From assembly GCF_037975245.1 (NCBI RefSeq), contig NC_092561.1:3951001-4015000 (forward strand): a stretch of 64,000 bases of DNA, given 5' to 3'. This document shows positions 22,912 through 34,146 of this stretch, one piece after another; position 1 is the first letter of the stretch; the number at the start of each line of letters is the position of its first letter. The notes below the pieces were generated by a model. The model had not been told where the DNA came from. It saw only the letters and a list, made by a program, of their open reading frames with translations, and searched no databases. The translations under genes and the position numbers were made by a program. The DNA comes from Apostichopus japonicus (lineage: Eukaryota; Echinodermata; Holothuroidea; Aspidochirotida; Stichopodidae).

Positions 22912-25900
22912 GTAAGTTTAAACTACTTTGCAGCTGTTGTATTAATAGAGAGCATAAATTAAAATGCTTGCTTTAAATACTAAATTGATAGTGAAAGTGT
23001 ATGTATTGTATGTATACATCATTTAAGAAGTAAGCTGGATGGTACGTAGCAGCTGCGATTCAAAGAAATTGAAGTTTAGATTCAACAGAGTATTAATTTT
23101 TCCTCTGTTGTAACTTTAAGATATGAGAATGAGTTCATGTGCTTACCAACAAGGGAAACAATATCTGTAATGAATAAATCCTATTTTAAGAAATCATCGG
23201 TTGAAATTAGTTCATTGCTGAGTTGAAATGAGAAGATATTTTGCAGTGAGAGGATTTGAGTAAAGGTTTATATGGGTGAAGGGGAAGTTGAGGGGAGACT
23301 TATCTTTTTGAACTACAGTATTTGAAGTTTCATTGTGGTAAAATTTAAACAACTTATTTCAACAGATGACTGAAATTAACTTCTCATAAGAAAAGCCATT
23401 CATTATTTCTTTAACTTCTGCTATTCCTTTACATAAAATTTTTCTTTTAACTCATTCAATAGAAAAATTCTTCAAGGTAACTACAATTCTATCACAAAAG
23501 TTGACTTCAAACCATCTATAGGGTCAAACGGTAGAGACCGCCTACCTCACCAGCTAACCCAAGTTGGAAGCGGATTTACTCGTCAAGACCCCATCACGTA
23601 TCCAACAGTTGGCAATGTAAGTTTTTAACCGTCCTGGAAATCTTCCAAGTCCTTCTGTGTAGCGTAGTCAGTGCAAGATATATGGTGGGATTGGTGTTAG
23701 CATAAAAGAAACAAGATATGAATTGAGCTGGAACAACATGATGAGAATGAAGGTAGAACAACGTGATGAGAATGAAGGTAGAACAACATGGTGAGGTTGT
23801 AGGTAGAACAACATGATGAGATTGAAGGTATTCAGTGTGTATTCAGTGCAAGATATATAGTAGAATTGGTGTTAGCATGAAAGAAACAAGATGTGAATTT
23901 ATGCAGAACAACATGATGAGAATGAAGGTAGAACAACATGATGAGAATGAACGCAGAACAACATGATGAGAATGAACGCAGAACAACATGATGAGAATGA
24001 AGGTAGAACAACATGATGAGAATGAACGCAGAACAACATGATGAGAATGAACGCAGAACAACATGATGAGAATGAAGGTAGAACAACATGATGAGAATGA
24101 AGATATTCAGTGCATGTTCACTGCAAGATATATGGTGGGATTGGTGTTAGCTTGACAGAAAACAAGATGTGAATTTAGGCAGAACAACATGATGAGAATG
24201 AACGCAGAACAACATGATGAGAATGAAGGTAGAACAACATGAGACGTGACTGTAGGCAGAGAAACATGATTAGAATGTTGTGTATTGTCAGTGCTACATG
24301 AGATCATGGTAGTTTGTGCAACACGATAAGATTGAGCAATTTTTGGTTGCTTGTACAGTAGCAGCAACATGACGAGAGTTCAGTCAGAGAAGCCTGATGA
24401 GGTTCATCTTGTCTTCCTAACTCAAGTCAAATGATTTGAAGACAAGATAGGTGATATGTCTCATGTGGTTTCCGGATTTGATTTAAAACAAGAATGACTC
24501 CTCCCACGATAGGGAAATTGAATAAATTTAGTTATGTATCCTCCTTACTGCTTCCTCTTGCTTAAGCTCAACTCAGCATTTCTTCATTATCTTTGCTCCT
24601 AACAGGTACGTAAAGTCTGTGTCGATACTAGAGACCATGGTCTCGGTCCAGCTATCAGTGGTGTACTACCTAAGCACAGAGCTTTGCTCCATAAACTCAA
24701 GTCTAAAGACCCAGTGTCTCTAGAGAACTCAGCACATGTAAGCTATACTTTCTGATTGTTACAGGAAATACATATCAGTGCTACAGAAATATTGTCTTCA
24801 TAATCAAAACTGCCATCATGAATATTCAGTAGAGACTATGTTTATTTATAACTGTGTCAACCCCTCCCCAAACCCAACCAACCTTCCACAGCAGGTCATA
24901 TTTGTGTCAATCTGCAAATCAGATTCCATATTAGCTTCCAATAGGCCTACAGTATCCTACAAGTCATTCCATTCTTTACCTACTGTAGTACAAAGTGTAC
25001 TTTCAAGATTATTTTCCAAGCTGCATTGAACAATAAACGTTCCTGTCGACCACCCAAGCATACTCTTTCCATTGTATCATCAATAACTTGATTCACCCAA
25101 GCATACTCTTTCCATTGTATCATCAATAACTTGATTCAGTTTTCTCTGTGAGTTCCATTTCCTCATATTGTACATATTGCTTTGATTGGTCATTCTTCAC
25201 TTTCTGTTCAGTTAAGATTTAGGGGAAGCTGGATACTGCATAAATTATTTCACTTTTAGGGAGGGCCTTGGAAGGGGGGGGCTGGAGGATAAGGAATACA
25301 ATTCTTTAACATTTTAAATCTCTACATATATACTAACATGTGAAATGAAACTTGGGAGGGGTTTTGGAGGGGGTTGGAGGTAGTTGCAACAAGGAATTGG
25401 GACAGGATTTTCCACATCTGGTAATCTGTAGATCTTTACTGACTTATGAAAGGATCGTAATATATATAGTAGGTGAAAATTTGAGAAGTATTGCAATGGG
25501 AAAAGGGAGATAGAAGACACTAAATGTATTAAATATTCATTATTACTGATTAAATGTATTTTGATTAAATGTCCTAGGAAGGTATCAAACAGAAAAAATA
25601 GCCATAACTCATTTTATGTATGTTCTCTCCAGGGCCCAAGTTTTATGAGCACAGAAAATAAAGTCAGATACCAAGGAATGCCGACAGTAAGAAGTAAGTC
25701 TTTAATGCATTTGTATACCCAATAGTATATATGTAGGTGGAAGCTGGAAGTTTTTTTACTGTTCTGGATTTCACAACTCATTATGATTTCAATTCAATTG
25801 TCTTTGTCATTACCTCCATTTCATTAACAAAAGTCTGTTCAAAGTATCTCTTTCGAGATCCGGCTTTAGGAATCACAAATAATTTCAAGTTGGTTAGCCG

Positions 25901-28900
25901 GCATCATGTTTGATCTCTAGAGTAAGGCAACATATGTCACCAACAAAGAACTAGTATTGTTCGACACAGGTGACAAACGCCTACAGTGGAATTACGACTT
26001 ACCGATTTCCCAAACCTCTGGACATACAATCAGTGCCCAAAGCCTAGTGGTTAGGGTGTCCACATCTAATAAAAGGGGAGGCCCGGGTTTGAATCCCGGT
26101 GGAGGCTGCAAGTTTTTTTCACTGTTCTGGATTTTCCAACTTGCTACAATTACATGTATGTAAATGTTCAAAGTATCTTTTTCAAGATCCGGCTTTAGGA
26201 ATCACAAATGATTTCGAGTTGGTAAGCATCATGATTGATCTCTAGAGTAAGGCAAAATATGTCACCAAATCAGAACTAGTATTGTTCGATACAGGTGACA
26301 AACGCCTACAGTGTCATAACGACCTTCCTTACCGGTTTCGAACCTCTGGACATAAAATCAGCGTCCATAGCCTAGTGGTTAGGGTGTCTGCGTACAAAGC
26401 GTGAGGCCCGGGTTATATATATATATATATAGATATATGTAGATACTAGATGAGACTAGTGGAACACTAGTAGTTGTAACTCGGAGTTTCACGCTTTGTA
26501 GCGATCTTCAGACAACTCAGAGTTGTCTGAAGATCGCTACAAAGCGTGAAACTCCGAGTTACAACTACTAGTGTTCCACTAGTCTCATCTAGTATCTACA
26601 TATATTCCGCTCTGTCCAATGGACATAGAGCACTCTGCGCCAAGATAGACGCCAACCTACTCTATATATAGATATATATATATATAAATTTATAACATTT
26701 TGTACAATAAACCAGCTGCCTCCATTTCTGATGGTTATCTACACAGTTCTCCATTTGTTTAAACATTGCCCCATCTTAGCAGACTTGTGATAAGCTTATC
26801 TTGGAACCTCAATTGTGGGTTCCCCATCAGGTCTTGATCCACTCGCCAGTTCTGTATGTAGAAGAGCTATGACAAATCTATAGGCCTGACCTATTCCTCA
26901 ACCTTAGCACTTGCAAGAAGAACTTCCTCATCAGAATTCAAATGATCCCATTTAATGTTCAGTTTTATACCTCAGATGTTGTATTACACACAGGTGCTAT
27001 TTAAATATTTGATGGCAATAAAAACTCTGGCATACTGTACATAAGCATACAGCTATGAGACACTGGTTGTTGACTTTTGATCCCTGTTTCCATATGATAA
27101 CTAAATTAATATCTCATGTCACATCAATATCATTTCCAGTTTAAACATAAAACTCTTATTTTGTTTACACTGCCGGGCCTCTTCCAGTGGCCTGCATAAT
27201 ATATTCTTAGTTTTCATGGATGTAGCTCAGCCAACCATGGTGATATATTGAAGATAACACTCTAAAATGATTAAAAACATCTCTTAATTGTTTTCCTATA
27301 TTACATTGTATCCTCTCAATTGATGTCATTATAAATCTCATTAAAAAGATAAATGTATTTGTAACTCTTTCATAAGCTCATAACTTTCATGAACTAACTG
27401 AAAGTAAACAACAAAACAACAGCTCATTTAAATATTTTTAGAGAATTTAAATTATTTTTCTTGCTTTTTATTTTCTTTAGTGGACACCGCTACTAAGACC
27501 ATCGGACCAAAGCAAGGGTCAGGATACACTCACGCATACAACATTGAACCAATCACATTCCATCCGGGCTCTCCTCATACGAATGAATACCCGGTGAGTT
27601 TCATGCTTTACTAATTGGTCTGCATAATGAACTAACATAAAGTGCCTTTATGAGATATCCCTCACACAGAGTTTATTATCATTCCTAATGAAATTATTAC
27701 AAGAAACTAAAGGAAGGGAGAATTAGGGATATTCCCTTTTTCCTGCTTTGACAACAATGGCATTGTTTAAAGAAAAGTTCACATGAGATTAACAATATGA
27801 ATGATTTAGTTTAGTCCATTCAGATTAGAGTTTTAATTTATTGTTTATGTTTTTTACTTTGTTAGATCTTGCCAAATATCCTCTGTGATTATAAATATAG
27901 GGTTGTGAAGTAAATTAAAGAGGTCTGTTATATTTGCAGTATGTTAACATCTCCTTTCATGCATATGTATCAGCACACAATGGTTAATACCGCATATTTT
28001 TTTTTCACAAAAATGTTATTTAAGTAGGTCTGGTATATTACTTTGTTTATTATTTCTAACAAACAAAGCAATTTCAGTGAAAAATGAATGGATCTGCTCA
28101 AATCATTTCAGAAATTTTGGACAATACATGAAACCACTTTTCTTTTTTGTAAAGGGCTTAGACTGATAGCCTTTGATTGATAACTCATAGAAAAGCATAT
28201 TAGTGTTGCTGTACAGGGAGTGAGGTTCAATATGCATTGAAATAATAATAATCAGCAGTTATTTTTACGACACTTAAGCTACCAAAAATGTGGGAGAAAA
28301 ATATTTTATTTCTTATTATATATATTGAAAAAAAAATTCATATTATATTATATTATTGTAAAATATTTCTCAAATTTTTATCTCTTTTACATTTCAGGGT
28401 TTCTTCACCTATCGTCCTACTGGGGTCAGCGTCATGAAGACAGCGTACTTGCCCTCAGAATTCATGAATGTAAGTCTCAACTTTTGTAACTAGATAAAGT
28501 AAATCAGTTCCTTTACAATTACTTCAGTACTTGCCCTCAGAATTCAAGAAATTTCATCACTGCTAGATAAAGTATATCAGTTCCTTTAACAAGTACATCG
28601 GTATGAGCCTGAATAAAATGTATTGTAAATTTAGATATGGAATCCACAACATGATATAATATCAAACATAATTGCGCAATCTACAGGGTATTCCACGGTC
28701 TCTTTGCAAACAAAGGCTTGTTGTTAATTGCCTTGTTCTATTTATTTATTTTGCTATAAATATATATGCGTGGGATTGTCAAAATCTTACTTAAGTACAA
28801 AGAGTGGCATGTGTTATTCTATTCTGCCTACAGTCCTCATTTCTTGAATCAATATGATGGATTAAGTAATCATAATATGTTCATAATTAATCAAAACCTT

Positions 28901-31900
28901 CTCATTTAATTATAATTAGGGAGATGAGAAGTTACCAGTGATCACCAGCCGATCTGTCAGGGATACAGGATTCACTCATGAGAAAGCCAAACCGTTATAT
29001 GTGAACAGAGTAATGGGAGATGTAAGTCAAAATGGATTTTTATGAAGATTTCAAATTAATCACCACCTCTTTAACTAGCCAATCACTCCTTTAAGTTCAG
29101 TAATTATGTTATATTATAGTTTATTATAGTATATATTATAGTCAATTGACATTTAATATCCCATCAATTAAATAATTAATTATCGATTAATCAGAGAAGT
29201 TCAAAATATGTAACTCTGTTTTGTTTAAACTGAGACTTAATTGGCTATCCACGTAAATGAACTAGTATGTTAATCTCTTCCCCCACGGTCTGGTTTTGAA
29301 AAATATCAAAACCGACATCACAAATGGCTCATAAATCTATATGTTATAAATATTCATATGTTTCACTTCTTACAGAATTTCTACAGACAGGGATGTCAAG
29401 AAGAAAATTTAGATTTTAAGTTAACGAAAAGCTGACATTAGTTTAAAATGTCTGTTCAAACACATGCAGAAAAGTGATGTTCGATAAGGAAGCTAGGTCA
29501 TTGGATTTCAGCAGTATCGTGAAATGTTTCTCTTCAAAATGATCCACATTATCAAGAATGATTTCAGAGGGACCACACTTCCCCACCCCACCCTACCCCC
29601 ACTTTCCCAATCTACCCCACCACATCCCCGCCCACCACCACATCCCCACCACCACATCCCCACCCCACCACCACATCCCCACCCCACCACCGCATTCCCA
29701 CCCCACCACCGCATTCCCACCCCACCACCACATCCCCGCCACATCACCACATCCCCACCCCATCACCACCCTACCACCACCTCCCCACTCCACCCCACCA
29801 CCTGCACTTCCCAACCCCCATTTTACACCGTCTCTTCCCACTCCTAGATAGAACAACTAAAATGGCAAATTCATTTACCATTTTGACTATTTACTCAAAA
29901 GATGATCCTGTCATGGAAATGTTACAGGGTTAGTATTTTCTCCAAAGTTTGCAAGTATTGTTATTTAATTTTGTTTTTACATAACTTTCATAAATGTTGT
30001 TAATATTTTTTGAATCAGGCCTACACCAAGCTAGGGGAGGTGCCCTCAGCTGTAGGTGAGAGGACCAAGAAGCTGGACCCTGCTGAATATCTGAACATGA
30101 CGAACCCAAATAATCACTCGACGATCACCAGTAAATCTTTCCAAGGAGAGCAAAGACCATCACCTTCTGAAAGCCAAAGGTTGCAGAGATATTACGTGGG
30201 CAGCAAGGTGTGTTATCATTATGTTTGCAATTATTACAGTAATGGATTGACCAGCAAGGTGTGTTATCATTATGTTTGCAATTATTACAGTAATGGATTG
30301 GGCAGTGGGTTGTGGTCTTAGTTACATAACAAGTAGTACTGTATCACACAGAAATCATACTCAAGCAGTACTATATTACACTGAAACCATATTCTAGCAG
30401 TACCATATTACACTGTAACCATATTCAAGCAGTACCGTATTACACTGTAACCATATTCAAGCAGTACGGTATTACACTGTAACCATATTCAAGCAGTACT
30501 ATATTACACTGTAACCATATTCAAGCAGTACCGTATTACACTGTATACATATTCAAGCAGTACCGTATCACACTGTAACCATATTCAAGCAGTACGGTAT
30601 TACACTGTAACCATATTCAAGCAGTACGGTAGTACACTGTAACCATATTCAAGCAGTACTTTATTACACTGTAACCATATTGAAGCAGTACCGTATTACA
30701 CTGTAACCATATTCAAGCAGTACGGTATTACACTGTAACCATATTCAAGCAGTACGGAAGTACACTGTAACCATATTCAAGCAGTACCATATTACACTGT
30801 AACCATATTCAAGCAGTACCATATTACACTGTAACCATATTCAAGCAGTACCATATTACACTGTAACCATATTCAACCAGTACCGTATTACACTGTAACT
30901 ATATTCAAGCAGTACTATATTACACTGTAACCATATTCAAGCAGTACCGTATGACACAGTAACCATATTCAAGCAGTACCATATTACACTGTAACCATAT
31001 TCAAGCAGTACTGTATTACACTGTAACCATATTCAAGCAGTACTGTATTACACTGTAACCATATTCAAGCAGTACCCTATGACACAGTAACAATATTCAA
31101 GCAGTACTATATGACACAATAACATTATTAAAGCAGTACCATATTACACTGTAACTATATTCAAGCAGTACCGTAGTACACTGTAACCATATTCAAGCAG
31201 TACTATATTACACTGTATCCATATACAAGCAGTACTGTATCACACTGTAACCATATTCAAGCAGTACGGTAGTACACAGAAATCACATTCAAGCAGTATA
31301 CCGTATGACACAGTAACCATATTCAAGCAGTACGGTAGTACGTACTGTAACCATATTCAAGCATGCAGTACTGTATTACACTGTAACCATATTCAAGCAG
31401 TACTGCATTACATCACCATATAAAAGCCACACCGTATATACAAACAATATAAAAGCATCAGTTTAGTAACATTAAGACAGCGTTGTATTACATAACTTTG
31501 TAAATGTATCTCTATAGTGCACTACAAAATGAAGTCAGCACTGTGTTATATTGCTCAGGCAATCCTTACTATTGGTTGATAATGCCAGCCATGAAGTCTA
31601 CCATTGTATACTTAAAGTACAATATGGCAGTTTTTAGTTCCTACTTGTTGACATTACTGTGGAATGTTTTTGGGATTTTCGTCATATATTGAACGTCTGT
31701 GATGACGATAACACAAGAAGCTAATGTATAATTTAGGTTCAAGTATATACACAGCAGCTGTGACATAGCAAACACAATTTGCAGTAACCAAATATGCCAA
31801 GAATAACTATTTCAGCTTCACAAAGAGTTTACTCAGATTCTTTGTAAAGTGAAACACTCTCTTCAATGTAGTAAAGCAGCATTGGAATTATCATAGAAGA

Positions 31901-34146
31901 CTTCCTCATAAAAGTTGAACTTTCTAACAGTTCATTGCTTGTTTGAGGTAGGGGTACTATGCCAGTCACCCCTCCCCCCCCACCTCACCCTACCCCTTTC
32001 AACATACTACATATTCAAAGTGCCTCCCTAAGTATACATTTGTACCATGTTAGCTGTATATTAAAGTTTTTGGTGGGCATACCATTAGTTAATTATTTTA
32101 ATCTAGTGTAATTTAAAAGAAAAATTACGATTGTTTTATGTTTTCAAATTTGAAGTATAGCATGAATTAAATTCTTTCATTTCGACAGGAATTATCAGGC
32201 TACAGTGACAACAATGATAAGCCACAGGTCCAGATACCCACTGAGCCTTATAGATGGATAACCCATTATGATACAAGGTAAATATTATGTTGTATGTGGT
32301 TAATAATATGATTATACCCTACTGGCATTTGCAGTAGGCCTACCTTTATCTGTTCCTTTCACCCAGCAATTTAATGTTAACAAACTTAACTTCAAATTCC
32401 AATTGGGGATATAAAGACTGACAAATGCATGCTACCTACACTGAATATGATATGATGTTGTGCAGAGCTGATAAGATATGGAATGACAGGGGATCAATAA
32501 GGGGGCCCTAGAAAATGATATAAAGAATCAGTGGCGGAGCTAGGCGTATTGGTCAGAGAATGGTCTGTAGGGGCGCTTTTGACTCTATCTAAGCGGAGCG
32601 CCACCACAGGTTGGCGCGGAGCATCCGCCCCCCCCTGACTGTATGGACGCTCTGCCACTGTAAAGAATATATTATAGTGTGTACTCCTTTTTATAATATA
32701 CTTAAGGAGATGAGGAGAGTAAAATTACAAGGCCCTGGTGAGATAATTGTCTCTGGGAACCAATGTGGACCTTGATGCCTCTGTTGTTATTACAATGATA
32801 TATACTGTATGACACATAGGAGGCCCTGGTGAGATAATTGTCTCTGGGACCCAATATGGACTTTGATGCCTCTGTTGTTATTAAAATGATCTATACTGTA
32901 TGTAACATAGGAGGCCCTGGTGAGATAATTGCCTCTTTGACCCAATGTGGACCTTGATGCCTCTGTTGTTATTAAAATGATCTATACTGTATGTAACATA
33001 GGAGGCCCTGGTGAGATAATTGCCTCTTTGACCCAATGTAGACCTTGATGCCTCTGTTGTCAATAAAATATACTGTATACAGCCTTGCAGTCTATGTTAA
33101 CCACTAGGGATATGTATTTATTATCCTTGATGAGAGCATTCTATAATGTTATGAGAGACATATCTGCCAATGTGTCACATCTACTATTCACCTCATTATG
33201 ATGAGTATAACCTTGTGTGTTTTGTCTTTAGATTCTATGATATGAACCCGAAGGGCAAGGCCAGAGCAGGTAGGACATTTGGTACAATCCAGGATCAACT
33301 TCCTGATGGATTCACAAAGAGTACTGCTGTCCACTCCTTTGGTCCAGAGCTGAACACTACAGACCAACTACGCAGACTACATCCCTATGTTGCCAGGTAA
33401 CTAAACCAAACAGAAAATATATATGTTAAAATTTATGGTATCTGATAACTGCAATCAATCACCAAGTTTATGAAACCAAAGACATGATAAACCTTATATT
33501 CAGTTTAGGGGTAGGGGAGGGGGGGGGTCAAAGAGAGGTAGTCGTAAGGGGCTGTGAGTTAGAAGGAATGCACATGACCAAGTTTTAGTTATTGTTTCCT
33601 CAAAATGTTGATTGAGTAAAAAACCCATAATGCAATAGTTAAACTTAGTTTGCAAGTTTGTAAAAACTCTCAGGGTCAGATGGCATTTAGGTCATCATGA
33701 ACAACTTTATTCAGACGTACGAGGTATACCCTCAGTTAATGAAATATCCCTTTATCAGTTCTTATGTGGGCTCTAAGTTTCATTAATTGCATTCCATTAC
33801 AGAATATGAATATAAATTTGTAATTTAATAAACTGACACTAATTACATAAATATTACACAAAATGGAGTTCTAAGTTTTTGTTCAGCGAAGCAACAATTT
33901 GTAGGCCCAAATATCCAAGGAGCTTCTATACAGTGATGTCTATATGTTGACCAAAAAGTGTTTTTCATTTGCCAGTGTAAACTCCAGATCAACTTCTGCT
34001 ACATTTCAACACTGACAAATCTTTATTCATTTACTTTGTCACACAGGAGCATCAAAGCACGAGACCGTTATTACGACGACCACACCCACGACGCCAAGAA
34101 ATCAGTGACCTTTAACCCTGTTCCACAAGTCATGGCTAGTGTGTAA
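22688..34146 (+). CDS. SAXO4: Stabilizer of axonemal microtubules 4 / PP1 regulatory subunit 32
   Basis: Eleven exons: 22688-22911, 23463-23616, 24606-24737, 25633-25693, 27481-27593, 28398-28469, 28920-29021, 30019-30207, 32189-32277, 33232-33396, 34047-34146. They total 1401 nt, 466 residues plus stop; the human protein is about 425. All phases match. The start MGLLPVGP, the block LKFY-like MKFYSTTYAASYATE, GTGYQSNFRP and LDNPAIG match the vertebrate N-terminus, and LRRLHPYVAR matches its C-terminal LRHLHPHVGR. KSVTF at 452-456 fits the PP1-binding RVxF pattern. Known: the family binds PP1 and associates with ciliary and axonemal microtubules. The exon 1 acceptor is at 22665, so the last 22 bases of the 5'UTR share this exon. 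Introns carry several minisatellites and mobile elements. Confidence 0.93.
23463..23616 (+). CDS. SAXO4: SAXO4 exon 2
   Basis: 154 nt, ends in phase 0 at AAT|gtaagt. Encodes KILQGNYNSITKVDFKPS and QVGSGFTRQDPITYPT; the GSGF/Y element recurs in later exons. Confidence 0.9.
23665..24260. repeat. 25-bp minisatellite with higher-order repeats
   Basis: The basic unit is GAACAACATGATGAGAATGA plus about five bases. A longer block with GCAAGATATATGGTGGGATT and GGTGTTAGC interrupts it three times (about 23670, 23847, 24122), giving a nested structure. Minus-strand open frames here are by-products of a unit near a multiple of three. Confidence 0.88.
24606..24737 (+). CDS. SAXO4: SAXO4 exon 3
   Basis: 132 nt, phase 0-0. 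Encodes VRKVCVDTRDHGLGPAISG; the human protein has VRKVHFDTQEHGPQAITG at this point. Confidence 0.92.
25051..25138. repeat. 43-bp tandem duplication
   Basis: CACCCAAGCATACTCTTTCC occurs at 25051 and 25094, each followed by the same downstream bases. Located in SAXO4 intron 3. Confidence 0.85.
25633..25693 (+). CDS. SAXO4: SAXO4 exon 4
   Basis: 61 nt, phase 0 in and 1 out (AGAA|gtaagt). Encodes GPSFMSTENKVRYQGMPTVR, matching the family GPRFMTSEYNSKY segment. Confidence 0.9.
25770..26415 (+). mobile_element. Two tandem copies of a tRNA-like SINE
   Basis: Each copy has TTCACTGTTCTGGATTT, ATCCGGCTTTAGGAATCACA, GATCTCTAGAGTAAGGCAA and a tRNA-like part with A box TAGTGGTTAGGGTGTC (about 26045 and 26364). 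The first has B box GGGTTTGAATCCC (26092-26104); the second is cut in the B box by a (TA)n tract at 26414. The period is about 315 bp. No intact tRNA cloverleaf, so this is not a tRNA gene. Confidence 0.7.
26433..26605. mobile_element. Perfect 173-bp palindrome encoding hammerhead ribozymes
   Basis: The arms 26433-26518 and 26520-26605 are exact reverse complements, with one unpaired base at 26519. On the plus strand the right arm has stem I AGTTGT (26521-26526) with ACAACT (26561-26566), core CTGAAGA (26527-26533), stem II CGC/GCG, GAA (26548-26550), stem III ACTC/GAGT and the cleavage-site base at 26560. The left arm gives the same on the minus strand. Position 7 of the core is variable in natural hammerheads, so CTGAAGA is acceptable. 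Confidence 0.78.
26606..26700 (-). mobile_element. Remainder of the palindrome-bearing element
   Basis: Reads on the minus strand as GTTGGCGTCTATCTTGGCGC and GGACAGAGCGGAATATATG leading into the palindrome, the same order as the 11.2-kb copy. It ends in a (TA)n tract, and (TA)n also flanks the left side at 26414. The rest of SAXO4 intron 4 to 27480 shows nothing else. Confidence 0.65.
27481..27593 (+). CDS. SAXO4: SAXO4 exon 5
   Basis: 113 nt, phase 1 in and 0 out. Encodes TATKTIGPKQGSGYTHAYN and IEPITFHP, equivalent to the human GAKEGSGFTKQ and PIVFQPP. Intron 5 (27594-28397) is AT-rich with nothing recognisable. Confidence 0.93.
28398..28469 (+). CDS. SAXO4: SAXO4 exon 6
   Basis: 72 nt, phase 0-0. 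Encodes GFFTYRPTGVSVMKTAYLP then SEFMN. Its last ~20 bases and the following intron are duplicated 83 bp downstream. Confidence 0.9.
28444..28610 (+). repeat. 83-bp duplication of exon 6 end and intron start
   Basis: GTACTTGCCCTCAGAATTCA occurs at 28444 (in the exon) and 28527 (in the intron), each followed by a CTAGATAAAGTA and ATCAGTTCCTTTA stretch. The second copy has lost the donor. Confidence 0.85.
28920..29021 (+). CDS. SAXO4: SAXO4 exon 7
   Basis: 102 nt, phase 0-0, ending GGAGAT|gtaagt. Encodes GDEKLPVITSRSVRDTGFTH then EKAKPLYVNRVMGD. Contains another TGFT element. Confidence 0.9.
29580..29845. repeat. C/A-rich minisatellite (CCCCACCACCACAT-like)
   Basis: About 265 bp almost without G on the plus strand; units such as CACCACCACATCCCCACC and CACCGCATTCCCA. 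Located in SAXO4 intron 7, about 175 bp before exon 8. All six frames are largely open because of composition, not coding. Confidence 0.9.
30019..30207 (+). CDS. SAXO4: SAXO4 exon 8
   Basis: 189 nt, phase 0-0. Encodes AYTKLGEVPSAVGERTKKLD and ends RYYVGSK before gtgtgt. The donor region is duplicated with a 51-bp period (CAGCAAG|gtgtgt at 30201 and 30252). Use of the second donor would add 17 in-frame residues with no stop. Confidence 0.9.
30201..30300 (+). repeat. SAXO4: 51-bp duplication spanning exon 8 donor
   Basis: The two copies are almost identical; each carries CAGCAAG|gtgtgt and ends near TTACAGTAATGGATTG. 51 is divisible by three, so either donor keeps the frame. Confidence 0.88.
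30340..31425. repeat. 32-bp minisatellite, about 33 copies
   Basis: The unit is close to GCAGTACCGTATTACACTGT plus AACCATATTCAA; variants alternate C/G/T at the GTAC-CGT position. Located in SAXO4 intron 8. From 31426 to 32188 nothing gene-like is seen, apart from a C-rich run at about 31970. Confidence 0.93.
32189..32277 (+). CDS. SAXO4: SAXO4 exon 9
   Basis: 89 nt, phase 0 in and 2 out (ACAAG|gtaaat). Encodes ELSGYSDNNDKPQVQIPTEP followed by YRWITHYDT; human has RYLTTYNQ-like sequence at this point. Confidence 0.88.
32529..32660. mobile_element. 132-bp hAT-type MITE with 8-bp target duplication
   Basis: The ends CAGTGGCGGAGC and GCTCTGCCACTG are inverse with one mismatch. Flanks TAAAGAAT at 32521-32528 and 32661-32668 are identical. 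The inner GCGCCACCACAGGTTGGCGC palindrome is shared in form with the ~285-bp MITE family at 4227 and 60286. Confidence 0.85.
32731..33075. repeat. 91-bp minisatellite, about 3.7 copies
   Basis: GGCCCTGGTGAGATAATTG occurs at 32731, 32823, 32914 and 33004. Located in SAXO4 intron 9. Confidence 0.9.
33232..33396 (+). CDS. SAXO4: SAXO4 exon 10
   Basis: 165 nt, phase 2-2. Encodes RFYDMNPKGKARAGRTFG and ends LNTTDQLRRLHPYVAR, the most conserved C-terminal block of the family. The next intron (33397-34046) has nothing notable. Confidence 0.93.
34047..34146 (+). CDS. SAXO4: SAXO4 exon 11 (stop codon)
   Basis: 100 nt, phase 2 in, TAA at 34144-34146. Encodes SIKARDRYYDDHTHDA then KKSVTFNPVPQVMASV. 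KSVTF is a PP1-docking type motif. No certain polyadenylation signal nearby; ATTAAA occurs about 34615. Confidence 0.9.

Noticed and set aside
23832-24089. Minus-strand histidine/serine repeat frames
   Set aside because: Translate only the 25-bp minisatellite in SAXO4 intron 2.
26037-26112. tRNA gene
   Set aside because: A and B boxes are present but the arms do not fold to a full cloverleaf, and it is embedded in a repeated SINE unit.
29508-29856. Proline- or glycine-rich open frames on both strands
   Set aside because: Composition of the C/A tract keeps all frames open; the SAXO4 exons flank it.
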